A program made the position numbers and the translations under genes. The notes under the pieces are model-generated. The model was not told the origin of the DNA and ran no database searches. It worked only from the letters and a program-made list of their open reading frames with translations. Shown piece after piece: positions 7,599 through 15,694 of a DNA stretch of 64,000 nucleotides. Source of the DNA: Arcobacter defluvii (GTDB lineage: Bacteria; Campylobacterota; Campylobacteria; Campylobacterales; Arcobacteraceae); NCBI RefSeq assembly GCF_013201725.1, contig NZ_CP053835.1:2108001-2172000 (forward strand). Direction: 5' to 3'. Numbering within the stretch: position 1 is the first letter of the stretch; each line of letters starts with the position of its first letter.

Positions 7599-8384
7599 TT
7601 AACATTTTGAAAAAATATTTTTTTGATACTCTTTTGGTGTAATTTGAAAAATTCTTTTAAAACTTCTATTTAAGTGACTTTGGTCAAAAAAACCACTATC
7701 TTGAGCTATTTGAGATATAGAAATATTTGAAGTCAATAGCTCTTTTGCAAGATGAACTTTTTTATTTAAAATATATGAGTGAATTGGAAGTCCAAACTCT
7801 TTTTTAAATACTCGTATTAGATGAACAACTGTTAAATCAAACTTCAAAGCTAACTCATCTAAGATAAACTCTTCAAGATAACTTTCATCTAAATATTTTT
7901 TTATATTCATTGCTAAAGTTGATTCTTCTTTATAGTTTTGTTCTGTTTGTTCAAAAGAAAAAAATGCCAGACAAAATAGATAAAGATTTTCCTCTTTTTC
8001 TATCAAAGAGACTTTAATATCAAGTAAACAATCACATAATTTTATAAAACTTTTATAAATATTTTTATTTTTGATTAACTCAAAAGCTGATGAAAAATTA
8101 AAATCTAAATTTCTTAAATAATCTTTTTTCAAGTACAAAACATATCCATCTTTTGATTTTTCATTTGTTGTTGCACTATGAGGAATTTGACTATTTATGA
8201 TAGCTATTTCATTTGGTTTTACTGTTATTGAAGTGTCATTGAAAATAAGAGTTAATGAACCTTTTTTTATTGCAGTGATTGTAAGTTCTTCATGTAAATG
8301 CATCTTTACACAATCTTCGATATCTTCTACATATCGTAACTCAATAAAGTCTAGCTTTGGATTTTTAAAGATATCTGATTTCAT
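7599..8384 (-). CDS. AraC-family transcriptional regulator
   Basis: 261 residues. The N-terminal half is a cupin-like sensor (MHLHEELTITAIKKGSLTL, then VKPNEIAIINSQIPHSA, about 28-80). The C-terminal 95 residues hold the paired helix-turn-helix AraC DNA-binding domain (ISQIAQDSGFFDQSHLNRSF and the terminal FQITPKEYQKN). It lies upstream of the leuA leader in the same direction, about 60 bases away, but its target and effector are unknown. Confidence 0.88.
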   Translation of the reverse strand: MKSDIFKNPKLDFIELRYVEDIEDCVKMHLHEELTITAIKKGSLTLIFNDTSITVKPNEIAIINSQIPHSATTNEKSKDGYVLYLKKDYLRNLDFNFSSAFELIKNKNIYKSFIKLCDCLLDIKVSLIEKEENLYLFCLAFFSFEQTEQNYKEESTLAMNIKKYLDESYLEEFILDELALKFDLTVVHLIRVFKKEFGLPIHSYILNKKVHLAKELLTSNISISQIAQDSGFFDQSHLNRSFKRIFQITPKEYQKNIFSKC

Positions 8385-8393
8385 CTATTTAGT

Positions 8394-8723
8394 TTAATAT
8401 TTAAAAATTTCTACTAGTGTTGAAGAAATTTCTTTTGATTTTTCAATATCAACTGTTCCAATTTTTTTTAAAAGTCTTGATTTATCGACAGTTCTAATCT
8501 GGTCAAGTAAAATTAAACCTTTTTTACCTTCAAAATTTATTTTTGGTCTAAATATAAAATCAAAGCCTTTACTTGTAAGAGGAGAAACTATAACTGTATT
8601 TAAAACGTTCATTTCATTGGGAGAGATAATTATACAAGGTCTAGTTTTTTGAATCTCACTTCCTATTGTTGGATTTAATTTTACTAAATATATATCAAAT
8701 CTTTTTATTGTTTCTTCTACCAT
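8394..8723 (-). CDS. mazF: MazF/PemK-family mRNA interferase toxin
   Basis: 109 residues with the MazF fold signature: the N-terminal RFDIYLVKLNPTIGSEIQKTRPCIII, where GSEIQKTRPC carries the conserved Arg-Pro, then TVIVSPLTS and LILLDQIRTVDKSRL. Toxins of this family cleave single-stranded RNA at short specific sites and arrest growth. Its ATG overlaps the end of the antitoxin gene by seven bases (ATGGTAG), the usual translational coupling. Confidence 0.93.
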   Translation of the reverse strand: MVEETIKRFDIYLVKLNPTIGSEIQKTRPCIIISPNEMNVLNTVIVSPLTSKGFDFIFRPKINFEGKKGLILLDQIRTVDKSRLLKKIGTVDIEKSKEISSTLVEIFKY

Positions 8724-8977
8724 TCGTAATCTTCCAAATCACTATCATTTAAAAAATCTTCAAGAATTCCATCATCTTTTTTATTTTTATTTTTTTCAAT
8801 AACTTTTTTAATACTTTTTCCCCAATCTTCTCTAGCAGTTTTTTTAACAGGTTTTAAAAGTAAACCATTTTCAACTACTTCTAAATCTATTTCAACATTT
8901 TCAAGTTGAGCTTCTTTTATAAGAGCTTTTGGTATTCTAATACCTTGTGAATTTCCTATTTTTGTAAGCATTGTCAT
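8717..8977 (-). CDS. mazE: MazE-family antitoxin
   Basis: 86 residues. The N-terminus LTKIGNSQGIRIPKALI is a swapped-hairpin AbrB/MazE DNA-binding domain. The acidic tail (DDGILEDFLNDSDLEDYEW) is the disordered segment that MazE proteins use to wrap and block the toxin. It is the first gene of the pair, so the complex should repress its own promoter. An AGGA site precedes the ATG. Confidence 0.93.
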   Translation of the reverse strand: MTMLTKIGNSQGIRIPKALIKEAQLENVEIDLEVVENGLLLKPVKKTAREDWGKSIKKVIEKNKNKKDDGILEDFLNDSDLEDYEW

Positions 8978-9005
8978 TTTAAAATCCTACAATTTTTATT
9001 TTATT

Positions 9006-9039
9006 TTGTAATTATATTGTAATAACATTTATTAGTCAA
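9006..9039 (-). promoter_or_regulatory. Consensus promoter of mazEF with direct-repeat operator
   Basis: On the minus strand TTGACT (9034-9039) and TATAAT (9011-9016) are 17 bases apart, close to perfect sigma-70 form and unusually good for this phylum, where -35 boxes are often weak. Two copies of ATTACAA (9017-9023 and 9006-9012) stand one helical turn apart and overlap the spacer and -10, a plausible site for MazE autoregulation. The -35 touches the stop codon of the upstream HEPN gene. Confidence 0.6.
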
Positions 9040-10356
9040 TTATCTATCAATATCTGCTATCAACCGTATCAATTTAAAAAATATATCTTGAAGTAAATTT
9101 TTTTGTTTAATAATTTTTTTTATAGAGTCTTCATTTTTATTACCATGAGCAGAATCATTTCTTCCTTGCCAAGCTTTAAGCTCATCTTCATTTATTGAAT
9201 AATTCAAGTGTTTAAATAAGTTTTCTAAAATCATTTTTTGTGGTAATTTATTTAATGAAGCCAACTTTTCTTTTAATATATTTTTTTCTTTATCTTTAAT
9301 ATCTAACTCATCAATTTCTTTTATTATCTTTTCTTTAAATTCTTTAAATTTATCTTTACTAATAATTGCAGCACTCCATCCCTTTGTGTTATTATCAATA
9401 TATGCTTTTTGCAAGGCTTCAATAGTTGCCCCAAACTCTCCACATTTTGTATGAATAGCAGAACATTGTGCATGCCAATATAACCAAGAAAGATGAGAGA
9501 AATCAAATAAATCATATTTCTGATATAATAAATTACAATGCTTTGAAAAGCTTTCTGAATCAATTATATAATCATATTTTATAGGTAATATTGTATTAAT
9601 CTTAAATGCTCGTCCATTCATCAATTTTTTTGGAGAGAAAGCTTTAAATGAAGTTAAATTCCAATCAATATCATAAAAAGATTCTTCCAAGAGAATAATT
9701 ATTCTACCTATAAAAAAAGATATGATGTTTCTAAATTTATCTCTTAATTCTTTACTTGGATTACCCTTATATAAAATAAACCCATCTGTATACTCTTTTT
9801 TTGATTTTTCTTCATTTCTTATTAAATAAATTTCTTGATTATCAATATTTAGAATTAAACCATTACTTCCACCGCTAGATGCAAATTCTTCTTTTTCAAT
9901 CTCAATATCACCTATACTAATAATATTTTTACTTATAATTTCTTTTTCTATAATATCTGACCAAATATGATTAATAGGTATATTATCAATATACTCAACA
10001 ATATATTCACTATTTTTATAAGTCTCACTAACAAATTCTATAGATTCAACAAAAGCTTCTGCACTAATTTTACTTGTATGAAAAGATAAATTAAGAGATT
10101 GATTTAATGAATGAAAATAAACATTTTTTAAAGTGTAATTTGTTTTACCTATATCTAAAATAGACATTGTATCAATAATTTTATGATTCATTTCGAGCTG
10201 TTCATATTGAGTTGAAGATTCATGATTTAATAAAATATTTAATTCATTATCTCTTCTAATTTTTATAATATGTTCATCTTTATATTTTTCATCATTAATT
10301 GTAAAAGTATTTTCAGTAATAAGCTTTTCAAAATTATTTTCATCTAATATAGACAT
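9040..10356 (-). CDS. ApeA-like HEPN-domain protein, candidate antiviral defence
   Basis: 438 residues. The C-terminal helical domain contains WQGRNDSAHGN, which fits the R-x4-H catalytic signature of HEPN ribonucleases. The long N-terminal beta-rich part (about 1-240) is laid out like ApeA N-terminal domains. The middle part includes WLYWHAQCSAIHTKCGEFGATIEAL. ApeA-type proteins are known as single-gene anti-phage systems that act by RNA cleavage. A TTG at 10359 is in frame, but the ATG at 10356 has better spacing from AAGGAA. Adjacent to mazEF, same direction. The family call rests on my reading of the domain pattern, so moderate confidence. Confidence 0.65.
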   Translation of the reverse strand: MSILDENNFEKLITENTFTINDEKYKDEHIIKIRRDNELNILLNHESSTQYEQLEMNHKIIDTMSILDIGKTNYTLKNVYFHSLNQSLNLSFHTSKISAEAFVESIEFVSETYKNSEYIVEYIDNIPINHIWSDIIEKEIISKNIISIGDIEIEKEEFASSGGSNGLILNIDNQEIYLIRNEEKSKKEYTDGFILYKGNPSKELRDKFRNIISFFIGRIIILLEESFYDIDWNLTSFKAFSPKKLMNGRAFKINTILPIKYDYIIDSESFSKHCNLLYQKYDLFDFSHLSWLYWHAQCSAIHTKCGEFGATIEALQKAYIDNNTKGWSAAIISKDKFKEFKEKIIKEIDELDIKDKEKNILKEKLASLNKLPQKMILENLFKHLNYSINEDELKAWQGRNDSAHGNKNEDSIKKIIKQKNLLQDIFFKLIRLIADIDR

Positions 10357-10706
10357 CAATATTCCTTATTTTTATTTTGTTAGATAACAATAAAATTGTA
10401 TTTTTATAAATTATAACTAATTTTACTCAAAACAAAAAATATCAACACCTATAAAATTAGCTTTTATTTTCACAGTTTTAATAATAAAGTATACTTTCTA
10501 TATTTATAAGGGGTTTTAATTAAATCCAAAATATTTTGTAAAAATAGCTGTAAAATTTCATTTATTTAAAACTATAATTGATAAAAGTTATTTAGTTACA
10601 TTTGAAAAGATAGTAGAGTTTAGATAATTAACTTATTGAAAAGGAAGATTTATAGGTGTTGGATTAAAATACTCTTTTAAAAAGAGTATTTTAACTTTAT
10701 ATATTT
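10357..10706. other. 350-base intergenic stretch between HEPN gene and sodB
   Basis: Very AT-rich. At its left end is the promoter and ribosome-binding region (AAGGAA) of the HEPN gene, with a TATAAT-like sequence near 10410 on the minus strand. At its right end is the sodB terminator. In between I see no reading frame with a ribosome-binding site, no repeat and no conserved motif. Confidence 0.6.
10664..10694. terminator. Terminator hairpin downstream of sodB
   Basis: TTAAAATACTCTTTT and AAAAGAGTATTTTAA form a perfect 15-base-pair inverted repeat separated by one base, 13 bases beyond the sodB stop codon. T/A-rich flanks make it usable in both directions. Confidence 0.7.
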
Positions 10707-11282
10707 TTATCCTAAATTTTGTGCTACAAAATCCCAGTTTACAAGTTTCCAGAAGTTTTCTAAGAATTTAGGTCTTGCATTTCTTACATCTATATAATAT
10801 GCATGTTCCCAAACATCACATACTAAAATAGGTTTTAGATTGTCTGTTAGAGGATTTTGAGCATTAGAAGTTGATATAACTTTTAAATTTTGATTTTCAT
10901 CTTGAACTAACCAAGCCCAACCAGAACCAAAATGACTAACAGCTTTTGCTGTAAACTCTTCTTTAAATTTATCTACACTTCCAAAAGCTTTTGTTAAAGC
11001 TTCTTCTACAGAAGTTGGAATTGCACCTTGAGTTGGAGTTAAACCATTCCAAAAAAAGTCGTGATTATAAACTTGTGCTGCATTATTAAAAATACCACCA
11101 TCTGATTCTAAAATAATATTTACTAAAGAAGAATCTTCAAATTTTGTACCAGCAATTAAATTATTTAAGTTATTTACATAAGTTTGGTGATGTTTTCCAT
11201 AATGAAACTCTAAAGTCTCTTTTGACATACATGGCTCTAAAGCGTCCATAGAATAAGGTAAAGTCATTAATTCGTGTTTCAT
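10707..11282 (-). CDS. sodB: Iron superoxide dismutase
   Basis: Converts superoxide to oxygen and peroxide in the cytoplasm. 191 residues, normal length. Metal ligands are visible: His27 (FHYGKHH), His74 (YNHDFFW), Asp156 and His160 (DVWEHAYY). Gln70 in AAQVYNHD is the second-sphere glutamine typical of iron rather than manganese enzymes. No signal peptide. It is transcribed alone with its own terminator. Confidence 0.97.
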   Translation of the reverse strand: MKHELMTLPYSMDALEPCMSKETLEFHYGKHHQTYVNNLNNLIAGTKFEDSSLVNIILESDGGIFNNAAQVYNHDFFWNGLTPTQGAIPTSVEEALTKAFGSVDKFKEEFTAKAVSHFGSGWAWLVQDENQNLKVISTSNAQNPLTDNLKPILVCDVWEHAYYIDVRNARPKFLENFWKLVNWDFVAQNLG

Positions 11283-11398
11283 TTTTATATCCTTTATTAA
11301 AATTTTTTCATCAATTCTAGGATACTACTTTTTTTATTTTTTTTTACTTAAGATAGTATTTAAAAATTTTCTATGGATATTTTTTATTATTTAGTTAC

Positions 11399-11436
11399 TT
11401 TTAGATACAAAGCCAAAATTAGCTTTGTATCTAAAA
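11399..11436 (-). terminator. Hairpin after ppaC
   Basis: TTTTAGATACAAAGC and GCTTTGTATCTAAAA flank an 8-base loop directly after the ppaC stop codon. The stem is strong but the following U-run on the minus strand is weak. Confidence 0.55.
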
Positions 11437-11437
11437 T

Positions 11438-12358
11438 TTAAGCAAATGCAGGTTCTAAGAAAGGAATAATTTGTTTTTTTCTTGATAAACAACCATCTAA
11501 CCAAACTTTTCCATCTTCAAGTTTACAGTTAAATGCTTTTTCAAAGATTGTTGCATCATCAGAAGTTACTAATACTTCACTTCCCTCTTTCATAATATCA
11601 GTTAAAAGTAAAGCAACAGTATGTAATCCTTGCTCTTCTTTTACTTTTTTAATATCAGCCATTAATTCATCTTTAATTGCATCAAAAACGCTCCCATCAA
11701 CAACTTCAAGTTGCCCAACACCAACTTTAGACCCATGCATATCAAAGTTTTTATAATCTCTCATTACAAGCTCTCTTATTGGAGTTCCTGCAACTGCTGA
11801 TTTTACTCTAAACATTTCCATACCAACAGCACCAAAATCTTCAATACCACAAATAGCTGCTAATTCTCTAACAGCTTTAATATCTGTTTCTGTACAAGTT
11901 GGTGATTTGAAAATAACTGTATCAGATAAAATCGCACACATCATAATTCCAGCGATGTTTGCAGGAATTTCAACTTTATGGAAATCATACATCTCTTTTA
12001 CGATTGTATTTGTACAACCAACTGGTCTTATCCAACATTCAAGTGGTGCTGAAGTTGTAATATCACCTAATTTGTGGTGGTCAACAATTCCAACGATTGT
12101 AGTTTTATCAAGTTCTTGAGGAGCTTGTGCAACATCTGAATAATCAGTGATAAACAGTTCATCACCAGCAAAAGATGTTTTTAAAACTGGTGCTTCAAAT
12201 CCAAATCTTTCTAAAATATATTTAGTTTCAGGATTTGGTTCACCTTGACGTGCAGGAGTTGCAGGACGTCCAATTTTATTTAATAAATATGCTAAAGAGA
12301 TTGCTGAACAAATTGAGTCAGAATCTGGAATAATGTGTCCACATGTATATAATGCCAT
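11438..12358 (-). CDS. ppaC: Manganese-dependent inorganic pyrophosphatase (family II, DHH)
   Basis: Hydrolyses pyrophosphate released by biosynthesis. About 306 residues from MALYTCGHIIPDSDS. The DHH-superfamily metal motifs are present: GHIIPDSDS near the N-terminus, TDYSD, and IVDHHKLGD. The C-terminal DHHA2 domain ends with CLSRKKQIIPFLEPAF. An upstream in-frame ATG at 12391 lacks a ribosome-binding site, while the ATG at 12358 has AGGA at good spacing and gives the family's standard N-terminus. Confidence 0.95.
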   Translation of the reverse strand: MALYTCGHIIPDSDSICSAISLAYLLNKIGRPATPARQGEPNPETKYILERFGFEAPVLKTSFAGDELFITDYSDVAQAPQELDKTTIVGIVDHHKLGDITTSAPLECWIRPVGCTNTIVKEMYDFHKVEIPANIAGIMMCAILSDTVIFKSPTCTETDIKAVRELAAICGIEDFGAVGMEMFRVKSAVAGTPIRELVMRDYKNFDMHGSKVGVGQLEVVDGSVFDAIKDELMADIKKVKEEQGLHTVALLLTDIMKEGSEVLVTSDDATIFEKAFNCKLEDGKVWLDGCLSRKKQIIPFLEPAFA

Positions 12359-12437
12359 TTTATAAAGTCCTATATTTTTATTTTTGGGCATTTTATCTAA
12401 AAAGAAGTTATGTTACTTTTAAATAAAAAAATTACTC

Positions 12438-13037
12438 TTAATATCCCAACTCTTCATCAACTAGGATTATAATTATTCTTCCTTTTATATCATCACCTTT
12501 AATCCAAGAAAATTTATTTGCAATATTTTCAAGATTATATTTTGGTTCTTTGCCCATTTCTATTGCTTTGTTGTTTATTCGATTTATATTTTTAACAGCC
12601 GCAACTTCCATAACTCTTTTAAAACCATTTTCTAAAGTATCAACTATTTTATTAATTCCAACTATTAATAAAACATTTGTTGGTCCATAACAAAGTGCAG
12701 CTACTCTATTTCCACTTCCATCTGCATTTACAAGTTTCCCATCTTTTGTGATGGCATTTGTACTTGAAACAAAAATATCAGAAACTAAACCTTGTCTTCT
12801 TCTTTTGATATTTTCTTCCATTGAAATACCAGCTTCATATTGGTTATATAAAGTGATTTCTTTGTTATTTAGTAAATAATCAAGTAAACCAATCTCTTTT
12901 ACACTTTCACTTCCACCAAGACCAACACTCATATCTGATTTTATATATGTTTTAGCCAAAGATAAAGCTGAAGCTTTATCTTTTACAAAATGTGAATCAT
13001 AACCACAAGATTTTAAAACTTCTAAAAACTCTTTCAT
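12438..13037 (-). CDS. LUD-domain (LutC/YkgG-like) protein
   Basis: 199 residues with LUD features: VGLGGSESVKEIGLLDYL (about 38-55), NIKRRRQGLVSDIFVSS, TKDGKLVNADGSGNRVAAL and YGPTNVLLIVGINKIV. Relatives include LutC of the lactate-utilisation complex and stand-alone proteins of unknown role. No lutA or lutB is next to it, so lactate use cannot be inferred. It is 10 bases from the asparaginase gene and probably in the same transcript as aspA. Confidence 0.85.
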   Translation of the reverse strand: MKEFLEVLKSCGYDSHFVKDKASALSLAKTYIKSDMSVGLGGSESVKEIGLLDYLLNNKEITLYNQYEAGISMEENIKRRRQGLVSDIFVSSTNAITKDGKLVNADGSGNRVAALCYGPTNVLLIVGINKIVDTLENGFKRVMEVAAVKNINRINNKAIEMGKEPKYNLENIANKFSWIKGDDIKGRIIIILVDEELGY

Positions 13038-13046
13038 TTAAATCCT

Positions 13047-13535
13047 TTATGAAATTAAAAATTGTCCTAGTTGTCTATTTTTCAAAAGTTTAGCATAATT
13101 TGTCACACATCCGTGCATAGAAATATAAACTCCATTTGATATTGGTGCATTTAAAAACCCAATTGCTTGTGCGAAATTTAGAGTTGCTTCAACTTTTTTT
13201 ATACTCATAGGAACCATAGCTCCTGTTAAAACTATCTTTTTATCTTTAACTCTTTCATCAATATATTTAGAAGTTATATCTATAGTATCTGTTCCGTGAA
13301 CGATGATAATATTTTCACTACTTTCATTTATAATTTTTACAAGATAATCTCTATCATCATTGTCTATTTCTAAACTATCTTTTGAAATTACATTTTTAAT
13401 TTCAAATTCAATATTAAAACAACTTTCAATTATCTCATCAAGTGCAATATTGTCTTTTGGAACTTCAAGTTCACCTTTTAAGGGATTATATCTTTTATTA
13501 AAAGTTCCACCTGTATTAATCAGCGTAATCTTCAT
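13047..13535 (-). CDS. Single-domain asparaginase-like protein
   Basis: 162 residues covering only the N-terminal domain of L-asparaginases. Both threonine motifs are present: LINTGGTF (about 4-11) and IVHGTDTI (about 79-86), followed by KKIVLTGAMVPM. The C-terminal domain of full-length asparaginases (about 320-350 residues) is missing, and the frame ends cleanly. The start is the ATG at 13535, inside the last codons of aspA (20-base overlap), with AAGGA ahead of it. Position suggests asparagine to aspartate feeding aspA, but activity without the second domain is unproven. Confidence 0.8.
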   Translation of the reverse strand: MKITLINTGGTFNKRYNPLKGELEVPKDNIALDEIIESCFNIEFEIKNVISKDSLEIDNDDRDYLVKIINESSENIIIVHGTDTIDITSKYIDERVKDKKIVLTGAMVPMSIKKVEATLNFAQAIGFLNAPISNGVYISMHGCVTNYAKLLKNRQLGQFLIS

Positions 13536-14946
13536 TTTTTTCGTCCTTCTCATAATTATGTACCATATTTTTTGGTTGAAGTAATTCATCCAACTCTTCT
13601 TTAGTAAATAAACCTTGTTCTAAAATCAAATCATAAACTCTTTTGTTTGTTTTTAAGGCTTCTTTTGCGATACTTGAGCTTTTTTCATATCCTAAAATTG
13701 GATTTAAACAAGTTACTAAAGTAACTGAATTTAAGATATTATTCATACAAACTTCTTCGTTTGCTGTTATACCTTTTACACATTTTTCACCTAAAGAGTA
13801 AAATGCTCTTCTCATCATATTTATAGAATTAAATAATTTATATGCAATTAAAGGCTCAAATACATTTAGCTGTAATTGCCCATGTTCACTTGCTATTGAG
13901 ATAGTTGTATCTGCTCCAATTACTTCAAAAGCCACTTGATTTACAACTTCAGGAATAACAGGATTTACTTTTCCTGGCATTATTGAACTTCCTGGTTGTA
14001 ATGGTGGTAAATTAATCTCATTTAATCCAGCTCGTGGACCAGAACTTAAAAGTCTTAAATCATTACAAATTTTTGAGATTTTTATAGCAACTCTTTTTAA
14101 AACTCCAGAAATATGTACAAATGCTCCTGTATCTTGAGTAGCTTCAATCAAATCTCCAGCACTTACATAATCAACTCCAGTAACTTCTCTTAAATTTGAG
14201 ATTACTTTTCTTTGATAAGCTGGTTTTGTATTAATTCCTGTACCAATTGCAGTTGCTCCAAGATTTACCTCTTTTAAAAGTGCTTGACACTCTCTTAATC
14301 TAAAAATATCTTCATCAATCATAACTGCAAAAGTTTTAAACTCTTGTCCTAAAGTCATAGGAACAGCATCTTGAAGCTGAGTTCTTCCCATTTTAAGCAC
14401 ATCTTTAAACTCTACAGATTTATTTTCAAAACAATCTCTTAAAAATCTTAAACTATCTTTTAATCTGTAAATCAACTCATGTAAAGTTAATTTTATAGCT
14501 GTTGGATAAACATCATTTGTTGATTGACTCATATTTATATGATTATTTGGATGAATGATGTCATAAGAACTTTTTGGTTTTCCAAGAATTTCTAAAGCAC
14601 GATTAGCTATAACTTCATTTACATTCATATTTGTAGAAGTTCCAGCTCCACCTTGAATAGGGTCAACTATAAATTGATCTCTAAATTTTCCATCAATTAT
14701 CTCATTACAAGCTTGAATGATGGCATCTTTTTGAATATCTGTTAAATCACCTAATTCATAATTAGTTAAAGCACAAGCTTTTTTAACTTTTGCTAGAGAC
14801 TTTATAAAGTTTGGGAACAAAGAAAGACTTGTTTTTGTAATATCAAAATTCTCTTTTGCTCTTAAAGTTTGAATACCATAATATTTAGTTGTTTCTATCT
14901 CTTTTTCACCTAAAAAATCTTTTTCAATTCTATATTGCTTTTCCAT
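13516..14946 (-). CDS. aspA: Aspartate ammonia-lyase (aspartase)
   Basis: Converts aspartate to fumarate and ammonia, supplying fumarate for respiration or the TCA cycle. 476 residues, normal for the fumarase/aspartase family. Key motifs are GAGTSTNMNVNEVIANRA, the HPNNHINMSQSTND segment, and the signature loop GSSIMPGKVNPV with the catalytic serine. It overlaps the downstream asparaginase gene, so the two are coupled. Confidence 0.96.
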   Translation of the reverse strand: MEKQYRIEKDFLGEKEIETTKYYGIQTLRAKENFDITKTSLSLFPNFIKSLAKVKKACALTNYELGDLTDIQKDAIIQACNEIIDGKFRDQFIVDPIQGGAGTSTNMNVNEVIANRALEILGKPKSSYDIIHPNNHINMSQSTNDVYPTAIKLTLHELIYRLKDSLRFLRDCFENKSVEFKDVLKMGRTQLQDAVPMTLGQEFKTFAVMIDEDIFRLRECQALLKEVNLGATAIGTGINTKPAYQRKVISNLREVTGVDYVSAGDLIEATQDTGAFVHISGVLKRVAIKISKICNDLRLLSSGPRAGLNEINLPPLQPGSSIMPGKVNPVIPEVVNQVAFEVIGADTTISIASEHGQLQLNVFEPLIAYKLFNSINMMRRAFYSLGEKCVKGITANEEVCMNNILNSVTLVTCLNPILGYEKSSSIAKEALKTNKRVYDLILEQGLFTKEELDELLQPKNMVHNYEKDEKNEDYAD

Positions 14947-15011
14947 AATTATCCTCTTGATTAATAATTTTAAAATATTATAAAATAAAAGTATGCAAAA
15001 AGTGTCTTTTA

Positions 15012-15692
15012 TTATTTTTGTAAAGTATACCCTTCTTGAGGTACATTTTTGATTACGTTTATTGGTAATTTACTTCGTAATTCTTTTATAAATGATTTTA
15101 GTGCATGGGTTGTCATCTCTTTATCATTCCACAGCTCAAACTCTATCTCTTCATATTTCAAAATTGAATCTTTTCTTTCATATAATAAATATAAAAAATC
15201 TTTTTCTCTTTTTCGCAATGGAATTATTTCGCTATTTTTATAAACTAATTCTCTTTTTTGTAAATCAAAAAGTAAATCTTCACTTAACATCACTGGTTTT
15301 GAAGATTTTACAAGATATTTTTCCAAAGCTTGTGACAATTTTTTTAGATTTAAAGGTTTTAAAATATAATGATTTACATTAGAATTTATTAATTCCATTA
15401 AATATTCTTCATTTGAGTGAGCTGTTAACATAATAATCATTGTTTCAAAATCATTTTCTCTAATTCTTTTAACTAACTCAACACCATTTCCATCTCTCAT
15501 TTGAATATCTGTTATTACAATTTTTGGTTTATAATATTCATAAAGTTCAAATCCTTCATTTCCACTTGTTGCTTCATATACATCTTTAAAATAGTAATTT
15601 AAAGTATTTACAATTGTTTCTCTTATTCCATCTTCGTCTTCAACACATAAAATAGAGATATTTTTTAACTCTTCAATTAATTCTGGTTTCAT
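15012..15692 (-). CDS. OmpR-type response regulator
   Basis: 226 residues. The receiver domain (about 12-125) has the acidic pocket VEDED, phosphorylation Asp in VITDIQM, Thr in MLTAHS and Lys in ILKPLN. The C-terminal winged-helix domain (about 140-226) has LRKREKDFLYLL and ENVPQEGYTL-like ending (KNVPQEGYTLQK). It starts two bases after the kinase gene ends, so it is its cognate partner. Target genes unknown. Confidence 0.92.
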   Translation of the reverse strand: MKPELIEELKNISILCVEDEDGIRETIVNTLNYYFKDVYEATSGNEGFELYEYYKPKIVITDIQMRDGNGVELVKRIRENDFETMIIMLTAHSNEEYLMELINSNVNHYILKPLNLKKLSQALEKYLVKSSKPVMLSEDLLFDLQKRELVYKNSEIIPLRKREKDFLYLLYERKDSILKYEEIEFELWNDKEMTTHALKSFIKELRSKLPINVIKNVPQEGYTLQK

Positions 15693-15694
15693 TT

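Noticed and set aside
10500-10660. Small gene between the HEPN gene and sodB
   Set aside because: There is a GGGG-containing stretch at about 10510 but no start codon at suitable spacing and no open frame of useful length.
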